Origin: Mesostigma viride
Lineage: Eukaryota; Streptophyta; Mesostigmatophyceae; Mesostigmatales; Mesostigmataceae
Reading direction: 5' to 3'
Assembly: GCA_009746045.1 (NCBI GenBank)
Contig: RPFO01000389.1
Location: 89,501-153,500, forward strand
Length of the DNA: 64,000 nt
In this document: positions 1 to 11,559 of the stretch, piece after piece
Numbering within the stretch: position 1 is the stretch's first letter
Layout of the letters: each line of letters starts with the position of its first letter
Notes under the pieces: generated by a model
Database searches by the model: none
The model's input: only the letters and a program-made list of their open reading frames with translations
Told to the model about the DNA's origin: nothing
Made by a program: the position numbers and the translations under genes

Positions 1-2199
1 AGGAATGCCTCTCCCTGGCACGGAGCATACTTGGGACAGTCAACCTTTCGAGGTTTACCATCTACCATGTATTTTGGCAGCTCCCGCTTGGGGCCGTATC
101 GCGTACCAGAACCCTCTGGCGTCGATTCTAGGCAGTCCTGGGGTCGCGGGGCCGCCCTCCCTGGGTGCAAGTCGAAGCAGATTAGCTCGCGCATGGAGTC
201 TCGCTACACATACGCATGAGTACCTACCTCAAAGTGCAGCGGTTGCGGTTGGTGATAGTCCGCGCTGTCGACGGCCACGAACGGCGATGGTGGCCGAGTT
301 CAATGTAGACGGGAACTCCCCGAAACTCGCGTAAGGGGCGTACTCAGTCGCTGTGGGCCGGGAAACGCGCTGACGTAAGCGCCCACCGTCCATGGCGCCG
401 GTCGAGCCACCGCCCGTACGATCAAAGACCCCTGCGCGGGAGATATAAAGCCCACCGCTGGTATCGGACCACGCCTCTCTGGTATATGGGCGCGGGACGT
501 CTCCACGCGGGCCACCCGCTCGGAGTAAGTTCGCGCTTCTCGGCGCGGACTCTGGGAATCCGCGGAGACGCTGCCCGCCGACACCTCGTTCGTACATGCG
601 CGACGTCTAACTTCTCGCTGGGCATCCGGTTCCACTTGGGGGCGTTTCTGGTTGCGCTCGATATCCTCGGGATCAATAGCAATACCCCACCACACTCATC
701 GAAAATGGCTGTGTTTGACACCCCCCGTAAAATACCGGTTCGATCAAGGTACATTAACTTTGTTCGTCCGATTTCGGCCGTTTTTTCAATCGATGCACCT
801 GGCTTTGAGTTCAAACCTTACTTCGAACCTACTTCAGATCCGGACTTACCTCGGATCAAAACGGGAGGGAGAACGGTTAAAAAGGGTTAAAAAACGGAAA
901 CCAACGGATCGAAACGGAAACGCGACCGGGACGAACTGACTGACAGACCGGGGGTTACAGGGGCGGACACGCGACGGTCAATGCCGGTTACGAGCTGGGC
1001 ATTACAGTGACCGAGACTCGGAGGTCGTCATCTCGATTTTTCCCGCGACACCAGAGACGAAAACGAACGAAAACACCCATGGCGGTCGAGTATCAGCTAG
1101 CGTTTTGAAACTTGCGTCACTGCAGCCGCTCGAGGTGTCAAAACGAAGCTTACATCACGGTTAATCCATGGAATAATTTTGGAATGATAAGAGCTGTGAT
1201 TGCGACGAGGGAATTGAACGGGACAAATTGTTTTTTGCAGCGCACCATTTTTTTCGTGAAAACCAGATTTCTCGGTGGTACGTGTCTAAAAGTCCTGGTT
1301 ACGAGAGGAGATGAACATCCCGGCACGATAGCTCAGATTATGCGTTACAATATCCCCGAAAACGTTAGTGTTTTCGTTTTCTGAGTTTCGCTTTATATTC
1401 TCCGGCATTCGCCTGAATAAATATGGGGTGCGAAATCCGTCTGTTTCTTGCTTCGTACAATACATGTCTTTGTCGTCAGATAATTAGCTCTTTAGGCCGC
1501 TATGCCCGACCTTCCTATACTGCCCAGCCTGCGGCAATAATAAGCCAGCAGGACATATGGCGTGCCCAAGATTCCACGCAAACGTCGCTAATGGTCTTCC
1601 GGATGTGCAGTAAGTGCGGTAAAAGCTGCAAAAATTGCTTATTATGCCTGTATAAAGCTCTTTGCGACCGTGTTTTCCAAGCGAGTTCATTGTTCCTTTG
1701 ACGCTAGATACAAAAGGCAAAGGGGGTCATCATTTTCTTTTAGTCGGGAATGCGGTTTCGAGATGTGATGGGTCGGGCAGACGACCTCGCCACGACCCGC
1801 TGGCTCACGCTTCGCATCTCCCGGCAGCCATAAAGAAGCGCAGATTAAGCGAGGTGAGCGAGCTAGAGGTCCCAGAGTCGTTGCTAAGGCAAGGCAGCTT
1901 CTCAAAGGGTAGAGAGCTGGATTAATAAGACTTTCTCAAGGGCATTATGCAGTGGTTATTGCCACCTTGTCCAGATATTTGCCCTTGTCTTTCTGATTTA
2001 TGTACTGTTTCAAAGAGGGAAAGGAGAACGTTTGCGACGTTGTTTCTCATTCATTACTATAAAGAAAATGCCTTTGCAATTGCTTACAACGAGATGGAAG
2101 CTGCCTCATGCAAATTAGCCAGGCAATGCAAGTGATGCAAGGTGAGGCCATGCATGGCTGATATTGCCTTCATGCGTGAGTTGAGCAGGTGGCTGGCTG
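1..2199. other. Non-coding stretch, no gene recognised
   Basis: Open frames here are short, overlap on both strands and resemble no family I know. The only structure seen is a 43-bp sequence at 676-718 that returns inverted at 7361-7403. I see no promoter, RNA gene or transposon end that I can defend. Confidence 0.5.
676..718 (+). repeat. 43-bp repeat, copy 1 (inverted partner at 7361-7403)
   Basis: The 43 bases are identical to the reverse complement of 7361-7403. Beyond the core, similarity fades quickly. The partner lies just past the 3' side of a chromovirus integrase fragment, so this may be a piece of that element's terminal region, but that is a guess. Confidence 0.75.
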
Positions 2200-3440
2200 G
2201 GCGTGTGGCTGGCTAGGTGAGCGGGGCGTTTATGGGGGGGTGCGATGGTGCGGGCATGCGGGCATGCGAGGGCAAATGGGCGGGCTCATGCCTCGGGCTG
2301 GTTTGGGTGTTGGGTAGTTAGGTGGTTCGGTAATTGGGTTGTCGAGTGGTTAGGTGGTTGTGCTGCTGGGTGACTGGTTAGTTGGTCGGTTGGTTGGTTG
2401 GTTGGTTGGTTGCCCAGGAATTAGTCTTGTGTGGGAGGCTATAGATGCGTCAAGGGATGCCTACGCGTAGGTGGGTTCAATGGCAGGTGGCTGGCTGAAA
2501 GATGGATGCCTTGGTAAATGGCTGGCCGAGAAGCTGGGAGCACAGGCAGCTGGAAAGGGTGGCTGGCTGGCTGGCTGGTCATGGTGGGTGGATGAGTACA
2601 AGGGTGGTCGGTCATAGGTAGATGTCCAGGTGGCTGGGTGATTGATAGGCTTTGGGGACTGCGAAGTGGGTGGGTTGTTGGATTCGTGAGTGAAACAATG
2701 GCACGGTATTGAGGGTGGTGGGTTGGTGGTTGGTTGGTTAGGGATGCGTGTGGGTGGGTGGGTTGGTGGGTAGGCCATTGGTGGTTGGTGGCTGGTGGAT
2801 GTGTAGATGACTATGTGGGTGAGTGGGCGAAGGGACGGGTAGATGGACGGGTGCGCGCACAGATATGGATGCGTGGATGGGTTTATGGACGTTGGGACCG
2901 TCTCACCTATCGCGGGTGAAGGGCTGTGCACGTTGGGGGTGAGGTACATAGATAGGTGGCTGGCTGGCTGAGAAAATGCATGTGTGGGTGGGTCAGTGGG
3001 TATAAGGGTGTGGGGGCAGTGAGTGGTTGAGTGGGTACTTGTAGGTGCGTGGGTGGGTCAAGGGTGGGCGGCCGCATGGGTGCATATGGGGCCAGCTGGC
3101 TGGGTGTTTAGGTGGTTGGGTGATTGGGTGGTTGGCTCATTGGATAGGTGAATGCCTCCTTATTACCTGATTGGTATTTGGGTTGCGCAGGTGCCTTGGT
3201 GGGTGGGTGGATGTCCAAGTGGGTTGGTAGGTGGTTGGGTGTCTAGGTGCACGCGTGGTTATAAAAGGTGGGTTAGCACGTGCGCAGCTGGCTGGGTGGG
3301 TGGGTCATTGGGTGGGTGGACGGGTGGGTGTCTAGGTGTACGGGCACGCGAGTGTGCGAGTAGTTGTGTGGGTGGGTGGCCAGGTGGCTGCATGGGTGGG
3401 CGACTGCATGGGTGGCTCGGTGCGCACAAAGTGCAAGTGA
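2200..3440. repeat. Degenerate G-rich minisatellite (TGGT/GGGTGG type)
   Basis: About 1.2 kb built of variants of TGGT, GGTGGGTGG and GGCTGG with no fixed period. It yields a proline/histidine/serine-rich frame on the minus strand and a glycine/tryptophan-rich one on the plus strand. Both are products of the repeat and not genes. The strand bias (G on plus) would allow G-quadruplexes. Confidence 0.75.
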
Positions 3441-3497
3441 TGGAGACATGGGATATTCCAATGCCGTATTATCATGTGAGCATACGCCCGATTTCGG

Positions 3498-3680
3498 GCC
3501 TGCGCTGGTTGTCTCCTTGATAATAATAATAGTGTGCTGGTTGTCTCCTTGATATGATTTCTGGCCTGCGCTGGTTGTCTCCTTGATAATAGTAATAGTG
3601 TGCTGGTTGTCTCCTTGATATGATTTCTGGCCTGCGCTGGTTGTCTCCTTGATAATAGTAATATATCTGGTTGTCTCCTT
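3498..3680 (+). repeat. 66-bp tandem repeat, about 2.7 copies
   Basis: GCCTGCGCTGG recurs at 3498, 3564 and 3630, a period of 66 bp. Each unit holds two copies of GGTTGTCTCCTTGATA separated by a short AT-rich stretch (TAATAATAG or TGATTTCTG), so the unit is itself an imperfect dimer. The copies are nearly identical, which points to a recent expansion. Confidence 0.9.
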
Positions 3681-5287
3681 GACATAAGGCCTGCATGCAA
3701 TCTAAGCTCAATTACTAATCTGAATTGATATACATGATTCCAAGTAGTAGTTAGTGCGAGTCGCGAGTCACACTCCTGTGTCAAAGATGCTAACTAATAC
3801 TGCTACCACCCATAACATCATTAAATCGGAATAGCCAATGTCCATGAATAAAAACTAAATGAATAAATATAAATGAATGTCCAGGCATAGTTGTCTCGCT
3901 TCGTGAATGAACGGAGATATGTTCCAAATTTAATTTTTTAATATTAATATCAATGACACGGCATATTTTGAAAGCCAACATTAATTGAGAATGTACGGTT
4001 GTACCAATGCATGGTAATGCTAGCTGTCCGCTACTCAACCACTAATGGCCAACCATGACGGTTTTACGAATGGCCTGGAAGTTCTGCTAGTCAACCATGA
4101 ATGGCCTAACATTTCCACAATCACTGCATACCACCTAGCTAACTAACTAAATAATACATGAAGAGAGCTAGGGTAGAGAGCTTAGACTAGAGTTGGCTTG
4201 ATGTCGTAGATAGATTAGACCGGTAGGATTGTGTGTCCCCACCCATCCATCCATCGGGGTCAGAGTTCCATTACACGTAATACGCGGTTATACGCACAGG
4301 GTCCGTATCAAGTATAATACGGTATAGTACACGAACGTACGTGACCACTAGATTTGATGGTTTTCAGGGCTGTTTCAACCATTTCTCACTCACTGACATG
4401 TTTGTGACACTAATAAGCGTAGAATACACAGTTGGCTCACTGGCTCACTGCCTTGCATACAAGGAACATGATTTTACTGTCGTTCAACAAAGTAATCATA
4501 CACGCATGCCGCATGGAGTCTAGTATCGCTGGACCCACGATAAAACATCGCACACATGCACGTTGAAGACACTTACCATGCAAAGAAATACTCATTCATG
4601 CAATATATAGGCAAATAATGTATGAGCCAGCTGTGCATCGTGCAAGTTGCTGCCCTTTGCAGTGAAAGCATACAGGCTCTGCCTGACCCCTGCATGCCGG
4701 TTAGCCATACCATATCATTGCTATACCTGCTTTTTGATAGAAAAAGAAGGGCCAAGAAACTGGGGAACAAATCGAGCTTCTACTACAATGCTGCACAACC
4801 ATGCCAATACCTGACTCCCAGAAGGTTTGCACAGCTTTGCTACCATCAAGTAAACAAAGAAAGCTGCAGCAATGATGTCCGCAATTCTCACAGCACAGGT
4901 CCGGTATGTGCTGCAGTCACGGTGCATTGATAAATCGGCATCAACTTGGCTCATACGAGCTATCCTGAAGACTGCCTGAGCAGCCAAGGTAATCCACAAA
5001 CTATCGTGGCGAAGGGTTACACGAGCAGCCCTCTTTATGTATATAACAACCAAACCTTGATGGACCACTGGAACCGCGGCCGTCGTGACGCTTTGCAGTT
5101 GTAAAATATTCGAAGCCTCGGATTCGTGAGTACACGATAAAGAATAGACACCTTCGCACGGGGCACCAGAAGCCATACAGTCTGCAAGCCTACACTAATA
5201 CTAACAAAGACCTGAGAGCCCTACAGCTGGCCTCAATCCGTACCACTAAAGGTGCAAATGAAAGCCTGCCCCATTTTCTGACGCTTC
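3681..5287. other. AT-rich intergenic DNA, no gene recognised
   Basis: Short unrelated open frames only. About 4190-4262 resembles the 3' untranslated part of the LINE family described at 47659-48216. The rest shows no repeat or coding structure that I can identify. Confidence 0.5.
4190..4262 (+). mobile_element. Fragment of LINE 3' untranslated region
   Basis: This stretch shares GTAGATAGATTAGACCGGTA and the following CATCCATCCATCGGGGT with the reverse complement of the LINE 3' end near 47705-47760. The shared order of the two blocks argues against chance. It stops before the stem-loop and the TTAA-type tail, so it is a partial copy. Confidence 0.55.
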
Positions 5288-5291
5288 TTAA

Positions 5292-6634
5292 CCCATAGTC
5301 CGCTGACCCATTTTTGGCACTTTCATACCCCTGAAAATGAAAAAAATCATAACTCACAGGCCACAACTCCAAATACCCCCAACCAAGATGCTAGGAGTAT
5401 CTACACTTCAAGGGCTTTCAGAATATGCAATAATACCATGGCTTTATCAAAGCATTTGGATGATAGCTCTAGTCAAAGTTGGCCAAAAGACGATCTTTTT
5501 TCCCCAAGGAAAAGTTTACCCCCCACTTTTTTCCCAGGGAGGGTAGGGAACCTCAATACCAACATTGGACAACTTAGTTGGATAGTCCAATGGGGGTTTC
5601 CTTGGGTCAGACCACCCGGATAACCCATTACCTCTATATAACGTGCTCATATATGTGTGTGGGTTACGCGCGTGTAAACAGCTATCTATGACATGCAACA
5701 CAATAATGCATTATAAAAAGCTATAAAATGCTGCCAAAAGTGCTGGAATACAAACACGTTGCCTACCTGCACTAACGGAATGATACACTCCAAAGATATG
5801 CCATAAACTGGGCACTTTCAGGGCTGAAACCACGCTCTACAACAGGCATGAAAGCTTGCTGAAATATGCAAAGATAAAATCGTCATATATAATGCATGGG
5901 AGACGAATTCCGCTGCAAACAACACGCAAATACGTTGTCGTACCCAGCTCGTTCATGTCCTGCCCGGGGTCCGCTGGCCGGGACCACCATAACTCACAGA
6001 TACCGTGGCTCTACGGGCATAGGCCGCCATAGCCGCATCATGCATGCATCCTTCATGATTACCAGGTTGATGTTTCGTTCAAAGATGACATATAAATGCG
6101 TCCGCATTCGCAGCAAATGCTGCAGGGGACATCCCGTAGCAAACCTGGATGCTCGGGCTGGCGCAGACTGCCCGGCCATAAGGAGAAAATCGACATATGA
6201 TAGGCGATGACTTGTCTGGCACTGACGACCAAGAAGGCAGTATTTTCCTACCTGTATTTTCCCAATCCTAAAAATCTGGCCATGCCTGACCTACGAAAAT
6301 CACGCATCATCATTCTGAGCAACATTCTAAACCGTTTCTAGCCGCGAGAAGCAAATTTCCCTGATAACGGCACGTTGGCAGCCATATCTCGTTACGCGCG
6401 CGCGCGAGTGAAAATTTCCCGCCAAAGTCACGTGATACTTTCTCAATGCACGTTGTAATTACCAAGCTATGGCGAATAACCCCCCCAAACCTATGCACCA
6501 CCTTCGTCCCTAAGTGTTCCCAGACCCACCGGACAACTTCCCTCCGTCACGGGTGGCGCGGCGCTCCGGGAATTACGTGGTTTATTACGTTAAGTCAAAG
6601 TGTATGTGATCACATACACTTTTTGGACTATGGG
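5292..6634 (+). mobile_element. piggyBac-like non-autonomous element, copy 1
   Basis: Flanked by TTAA on both sides (5288-5291 and 6635-6638), with inverted ends CCCATAGTCC and GGACTATGGG, the signature of piggyBac-type transposons. Length is 1343 bp. No transposase is encoded; the open frames are short. The same element occurs inverted at 21160-22506 over its whole length. A perfect 26-bp palindrome (6597-6622) lies 12 bp inside the right end. Movement would need a transposase supplied from elsewhere. Confidence 0.88.
6597..6622. repeat. Perfect 26-bp subterminal palindrome
   Basis: Arm AAAGTGTATGTGA is followed directly by its exact reverse complement. The matching place in the second copy (21175-21200) also holds a perfect 26-bp palindrome, but of different sequence. 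Confidence 0.95.
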
Positions 6635-6638
6635 TTAA

Positions 6639-7360
6639 ACTGCGCATCATCGTCATGACAACCAAGGCTGCGATTCTTGATGAAATTTTAGAGTGCCTGC
6701 CGCTTCAAATTTCGATATTCCCATAAGTTTGCTCACCTTCCAGTTAACGCTCACCTTCCTGTTAACTAGTGTCCATATCTGACCATGTCCGAGGCAAGGG
6801 CCATCAAATTTTGCACGCCTCCCAGCGCCTCCTAAGTATTTGCACCTTAGGAATACAGTACACCCACAGTACGCCCTGTCGGCTTTGAACAAGCCTTGAG
6901 GCAAGTATTTTACTCCTTTTAGGTACCCACCGAAAGTCGTATGTGAGCCTTAGCAGGGATTACCTATTGGCTATATTTGGAATAAACGTACACCTATTTA
7001 CCTGGAAAGTCGTATGTGAGCACGCACGTTGCACGCACGGCGAAATTTCCCCTTAGATTAATATTAAAACGAGTGCCTTACAGTACTCTAGTCTCCACCT
7101 TCCCTGCCTGCCCTGCCACGGAGGCAGGTGGTCACTATAACTCGCGGTTCCATCGTACGGTTACGGATACGGTCCATGACAAATCCTCGTACGGTGCGTG
7201 AAATCCCTCGTACGGGCGACAAGATTCCTTCATACGGTCCATGACAACCTCCTACAGTTTCGGTTCTTTCAGTTTCCGTTACGCGATTTTAGGTACCGCG
7301 CTGTGGTTCGACGGTACTTGGGGACCGAAAAGGACTGAACCGGTCGCGAAAAATATACCC
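6639..7360. other. Intergenic, degenerate CGTACGG motifs
   Basis: No gene seen. Between 7150 and 7260 the phrases CGTACGG and TACGGTCCATGACAA recur irregularly, suggesting an old short tandem repeat. A second small repeat, CTCACCTTCCNGTTAAC, lies near 6734-6765. Confidence 0.45.
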
Positions 7361-7403
7361 TCAAACACAGCCATTTTCGATGAGTGTGGTGGGGTATTGC
7401 TAT
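7361..7403 (-). repeat. 43-bp repeat, copy 2 (inverted partner of 676-718)
   Basis: Exact reverse complement of 676-718, 6.6 kb away. Confidence 0.75.
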
Positions 7404-8336
7404 CGGCGAGCTTATAGTCAGGTCGGTCGAGCCGCCCGTTCGCCGGGTCGGTCCCGTCCCGACAAGAACCGTCATTCCCCCCGTTCCCTGGGTCCGAATG
7501 GTTCGCACGGCATCACCGTCCCGTTGCTGGATCGGTGTCACCGCAGGTGTGACAGAACCGCCCGTTCGCCGAGTCGGCCCTGTTTGCACCTGGCGTTGGT
7601 CAGGAGTCTGAGGCTCCGCCAATGGCTGCAGGACGTTCATGTCCATGTCCATCCTCAAGTCAACGTTGTCAGCGAACAACGATATCTCTAGCTCCTCGCT
7701 GTCGGGCTGCTGTGGAGGCATCTGCGATCATTGCACACTCGACTTAAGGCGTGTGAGTGTGAAAAAGGGGTACACTTGATACTATGCTCTTATACCCAAT
7801 TACCACGATGGTGCGTACACACCGACGTGAATAACACAAGAAGTGCCTTCGCGGCATCCTGGCTACACGTGATCAAGCCCGTTGTCATAGCGCCCCCACC
7901 ACTACTACCTTCGCGGTATAGCCTAGTGGAGGGCATGCTTGTCCTTATACTCGCGAAGCAGACGTTCACACCATTCTAGCTCATTCAGTTCTCGGTTCGC
8001 CACGAATCCTCGTAATCATGCTGAGCAAAACGCCACCGTACGCAATACTGTCGCTGTCTACCTCTCCCACGCTTGATGTCCCGGTGGTCCACGATCTCGG
8101 CCACCTCGTCTTCCTGTTCTCCAGTCTCGGGGTTGTACTCGACAGGGGCCGGCGGGTTGAGCCGACCTTGGATGGAGTTCTGGTGGTATAACTTGAGCTG
8201 GTCTCGATGGAAGTTGGAGGAAGTGTTCCAGGAGCTCGGGATGTCCACCTTGAACATCACATCTCCAAGCTTCTCCAGAACCTTGTGTGGCCCCAGGAAC
8301 ATAGGACGGAGCTTTGTCTTGAGCTCACCCTCTACC
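7404..8336 (-). mobile_element. Ty3/Gypsy chromovirus fragment: integrase C-terminus with chromodomain
   Basis: A fossil pol fragment on the minus strand. Its translation near 8300-7985 reads KLRPMFLGPHKVLEK, the GPY/F module that ends Ty3/Gypsy integrases. This is followed by EVAEIVDHRDIKRG and YCVRWRFAQHDYEDSW, which match a chromodomain. That combination defines chromoviruses, whose chromodomain guides integration to chromatin. The fragment is broken, and its upstream side is cut by the insertion of Copia B at 8337. The region 7430-7600 holds two copies of a 25-bp sequence that translates as GPTRRTGGS; whether this belongs to the element is unclear. Confidence 0.85.
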
Positions 8337-8990
8337 AGTTAGCATATTGGGACGCCAATGTGCTAGTTGGATGCAGGATCTAACGCCGTGCTGACCGCCT
8401 GAAACAGACAAGGGACGTGAGAGTTATCAGGTCCCAAAGTACTGCCGACCGGCGGCGGCGGCAGTGCACACCGAGGTCGCCGTGGACAGGACACGTGGCA
8501 GGCAGGGCCTGCACAGGCTTAGCCTGGACCATCACGTGACTAAGGTCCACGGAGGCTGAGGACGCAACGGTCCTGTGGCTAAGTAGAGACCAGTAGGCCA
8601 GTCGCGGGCTCTGCAAGGATACGCATCCGTGCAGAGCTGTGACAGGAACTGGTGATACCTAGTCACGGGATGTCAGAGGTCCTTAACGCTGCCTGCAGCA
8701 AGGATGCAAGGTAGCCGTAAGCCGAGCTCTGGCAAGGTAGCGGTGCACTGTGCGAGGCCGACGGGAGATGCCTTAGGGCACGATGGAAATGAGGTAACAT
8801 AAAGCTATGGCCTAAGGCAGGTCAAGGCAGTTCTTTGCCGACGCACCGTGGTTGTCACTTGGAGTGAGCAAGCCAGCGAGAGCGTTACATGGGGCGAGGA
8901 GCAAAGGTTGCAAGCTACGCGACCTAGGTCCTAACAGTCGCGACAGGGACCAGGAGCTCACAGCAGCTGCCTGGCCGGAGTCGCAAAATT
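8337..8990 (+). repeat. LTR of Copia B
   Basis: Begins AGTTAGCATATTGGG and aligns over its length with the LTR of element A, with many substitutions. Shared blocks include AACGCCGTGCTGACCGCC, CAGGACACGTGGCAGGC and CAGG(A/G)(A/G)CTCACAG. The right edge is approximate. Confidence 0.8.
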
Positions 8991-9685
8991 GTATTATTGT
9001 TCCGGGTTTTTGTGAGGAGCTCCGGGAGCAGTGGTTTCTGCTCTGCGACAGGCACGAGAAGCAATGACGCCAGGCGAGCTAGGCTGCAGGCGGTTATTTT
9101 CCTCGGTGCTCGGCAGGGCGGAGACAGTGTTATAATATGATGTCGAGACGGCCTGATTGACGGGTTTGGTGGTCTTGCTACGTGCTCAGGACTTTCTTGG
9201 GCGAAGTTGCTGTGATGTCGCTAGGTGGCGCCAGGTGTTTGCTCGCGTCGTGGCTAGTTAAAGCTATGGCGAAGGGGCTTTGGTGACGCTAGCGGTAGTG
9301 AAAGCGGCAAGCGAGACAACCCGTGCGTTTCGGCAGCCAGATCTGTTCAGTCGGCGAGGAATTTAGCTTTGCCTGCCGCCTGGACTGGTGTAGGTTTGAG
9401 GATTTATAGCCTGTGCCCTCGTTGCTTGGCTGCATTTCCGGATGAGCGTTTTGGTCGGCATATTCGTCAGAGCAAGGAGCAGCCTGTCGTTTTCCCTGCC
9501 ACGCTTGAGGTGGTAGTGGTCTGCAAGGGCTGGACGTCAAGGACGTGTATTGCGGCTTGTAGGACGACTGAGACCGGAAAGAGCAACTGCAGCTGTCAGA
9601 GTGGCAGCAAGCGACTGGTAGCGGCATTGTCACGGCAGTGGTCTACAAAGAGAGCGGTGGACATTGTGGCGAGGCTTGAGACCTG

Positions 9686-10332
9686 AGTTAGCATTTTGGG
9701 CAACCAATATGCTAAGTGGATGCAGTTTGGAAAGACCTTTCCAACGCCGTGCTGACCGCCTGAAACAGACAAGGGACGAGAAAGATATCAAGTCCCGAAG
9801 TCCTAGCCGTCCGTGGCCGACTAGGGTACAGTCCTCTGGTATAGTGGACAGGACACGTGGCAGGCCGTGCCTGCACAGGCTTAGCCTGACTATCACGTGA
9901 CTGTGGTCCACGTAGACCAGAGGAGCAGCAGCCTATGGCTGGTGGAATACAGGACTGGCACAGGTCTGCAAGGATACTAGGCCTTGCAGGCTTGTGACAG
10001 GTCCTGTACTTCCTAGGTTGCAGAGTCTAGGCAAATCCAGTTCGTCCTGGCTCTGCACTGATGCCAGTGGACGTTGAGGATTTGCTTGCATGCCTGCACG
10101 TGCCTCGTCACGCCGATGGGAACGAGGAACAACGCAAAGGATATAGCTTGGTCATGGGGGATGACCAGCTATCTTGGCAAGCACGAACCGAGGCTCCCAC
10201 ATTGGACGTGGAACCGCTCACCGTGGTCGTGGCTTGGTGCACGGGTTAAAGGTTGCTGCCTTTGCAACTTTGGCTCATCCCGTTGTGTGGCGTGAGAGAC
10301 CAGGAACTCACAGTTCTGGCTGCTCGCTAACT
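9686..10332 (+). repeat. 5' LTR of Copia A
   Basis: 647 bp, starting AGTTAGC and ending GCTAACT, a perfect 7-bp inverted pair instead of the usual TG...CA. Nearly identical to 17483-18129. Confidence 0.95.
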
Positions 10333-10339
10333 CGTACTA

Positions 10340-11509
10340 TTGCATTTCTGTTGTGCAAGGTTTTCATGTCGGCCGAGGCTCGGGTCGAGACACCTGAGTC
10401 ATCCCCAGGCGCGAAGCAGCTCCCGAGTTGCCAGCGCGCGAGAACGCATTTTTCCCCTATTCCCACCCATCCAACGCTTCTACATTTGTGCAGGCCGCCT
10501 ACGTTGCGAGGGGTCTTGCGGAAGGAGGTTGGGTTGCTGTGTTCGGAACGCAGCAGGGCCGTCGGCAAACGACCCTGTGGTGATGAGGATAAGGGCGACG
10601 ACGTCGCCAGGGGAAACGGGGCGGGTCTGCACGGAGCGGCTCGTCGCTATTCGCGACGAAATTGCTTCGTTGATCTACAGTTTGGAGGTTGCGTACCAGG
10701 GCGGGCACGTCACCATTCAGGCGCTGGACTTAGCGCGTGAGACGCTGGGCCAACCGGTGGCCATTTGTTTAGGTGGAACCAGATTGTATAACCACTGGGT
10801 GGCGACAAGCTCGCTGGGGGAGGGGACCGACGCGTCACATATCATACGGGAGGCGCAGACGCGTGAAGCCGATAGTCCGTGGGATTCGGCTGAAGTGGTG
10901 GCTCAGACGTGTGAGCACCTGGTCAACATCTTGATCCAAGAGGCGCGTGGTCACGCTGATCACTGGGTGATCACGACACGTCCAGCAGGCATTTGGTCGA
11001 CCTTGGATACACCGAGGTTGCAGAGCAGGCCGGGGGCGTGTGGGCCAACGGTGACAGTCATCACCGGTCGGGACGTCACCGACGAGGATTTTCACAGCGA
11101 GTTCGTGGATCGCCCAACGGGCATCATAGCTCGTTCGTCACAGCAGATTGACGAAGGGGACGGCACAAACGAAGGCTACTCAGCTCGGCGTAGGGCGGAG
11201 TTGCATATCCCGTTTGAGCCAGAGCACGACTTCGCTGAGATTGGTCGGGGGTCACGGAACGACAGGCGGGGTGGTGGCAGTCGGTGGGTCAGGAACCTTC
11301 AGTGGTATCGCCGTGGCAGTGCGCCTAGGCTGCCGGTAGAGCAGACACCAGCCGGAAGGCCGGTGAGTCGTGTGCTAGGTCCTTACAACGCGGAGGAGGT
11401 CCGCTCAGTTCCACGCGTGGGGACACCGGTGGCACGCACAGCGCAGGAGCGTGAGGAGGAGGCCAGCTGGGAGCAGCCAGCGGCTTCTTCAGGCAGCACC
11501 AGCGCTTGA
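10340..11509 (+). CDS. Extra open frame between 5' LTR and gag of Copia A
   Basis: An uninterrupted frame of up to 389 codons starts 8 bp past the LTR. A likelier start is the methionine at 10583, since the earlier part looks less protein-like. The product is soluble-looking and rich in Arg, Glu and Gly towards the end (YNAEEVRSVPRVGTPVARTA). I recognise no domain: no CCHC knuckle, no retropepsin, no membrane segment. Copia elements normally open with gag. It could be a lineage-specific accessory protein, a diverged gag N-terminus, or a captured gene. Confidence 0.5.
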   Translation: MHFCCARFSCRPRLGSRHLSHPQARSSSRVASARERIFPLFPPIQRFYICAGRLRCEGSCGRRLGCCVRNAAGPSANDPVVMRIRATTSPGETGRVCTERLVAIRDEIASLIYSLEVAYQGGHVTIQALDLARETLGQPVAICLGGTRLYNHWVATSSLGEGTDASHIIREAQTREADSPWDSAEVVAQTCEHLVNILIQEARGHADHWVITTRPAGIWSTLDTPRLQSRPGACGPTVTVITGRDVTDEDFHSEFVDRPTGIIARSSQQIDEGDGTNEGYSARRRAELHIPFEPEHDFAEIGRGSRNDRRGGGSRWVRNLQWYRRGSAPRLPVEQTPAGRPVSRVLGPYNAEEVRSVPRVGTPVARTAQEREEEASWEQPAASSGSTSA

Positions 11510-11559
11510 GCCTGTTTTCCTTGTCTATCGCCTGTTTTGTTTTGCCATCCCACTGTATA

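Noticed and set aside
1-900. Several 90-135 codon frames on both strands
   Set aside because: Overlapping frames in GC-rich DNA with no domain, splice pattern or codon signal.
2461-2949. 162-codon Pro/His/Ser-rich frame on the minus strand
   Set aside because: Arises from the G-rich minisatellite; no start context or domain.
3498-3680. Regular repeats that could suggest a CRISPR array
   Set aside because: Spacers are not unique, the unit is a simple tandem repeat, and the DNA is eukaryotic.
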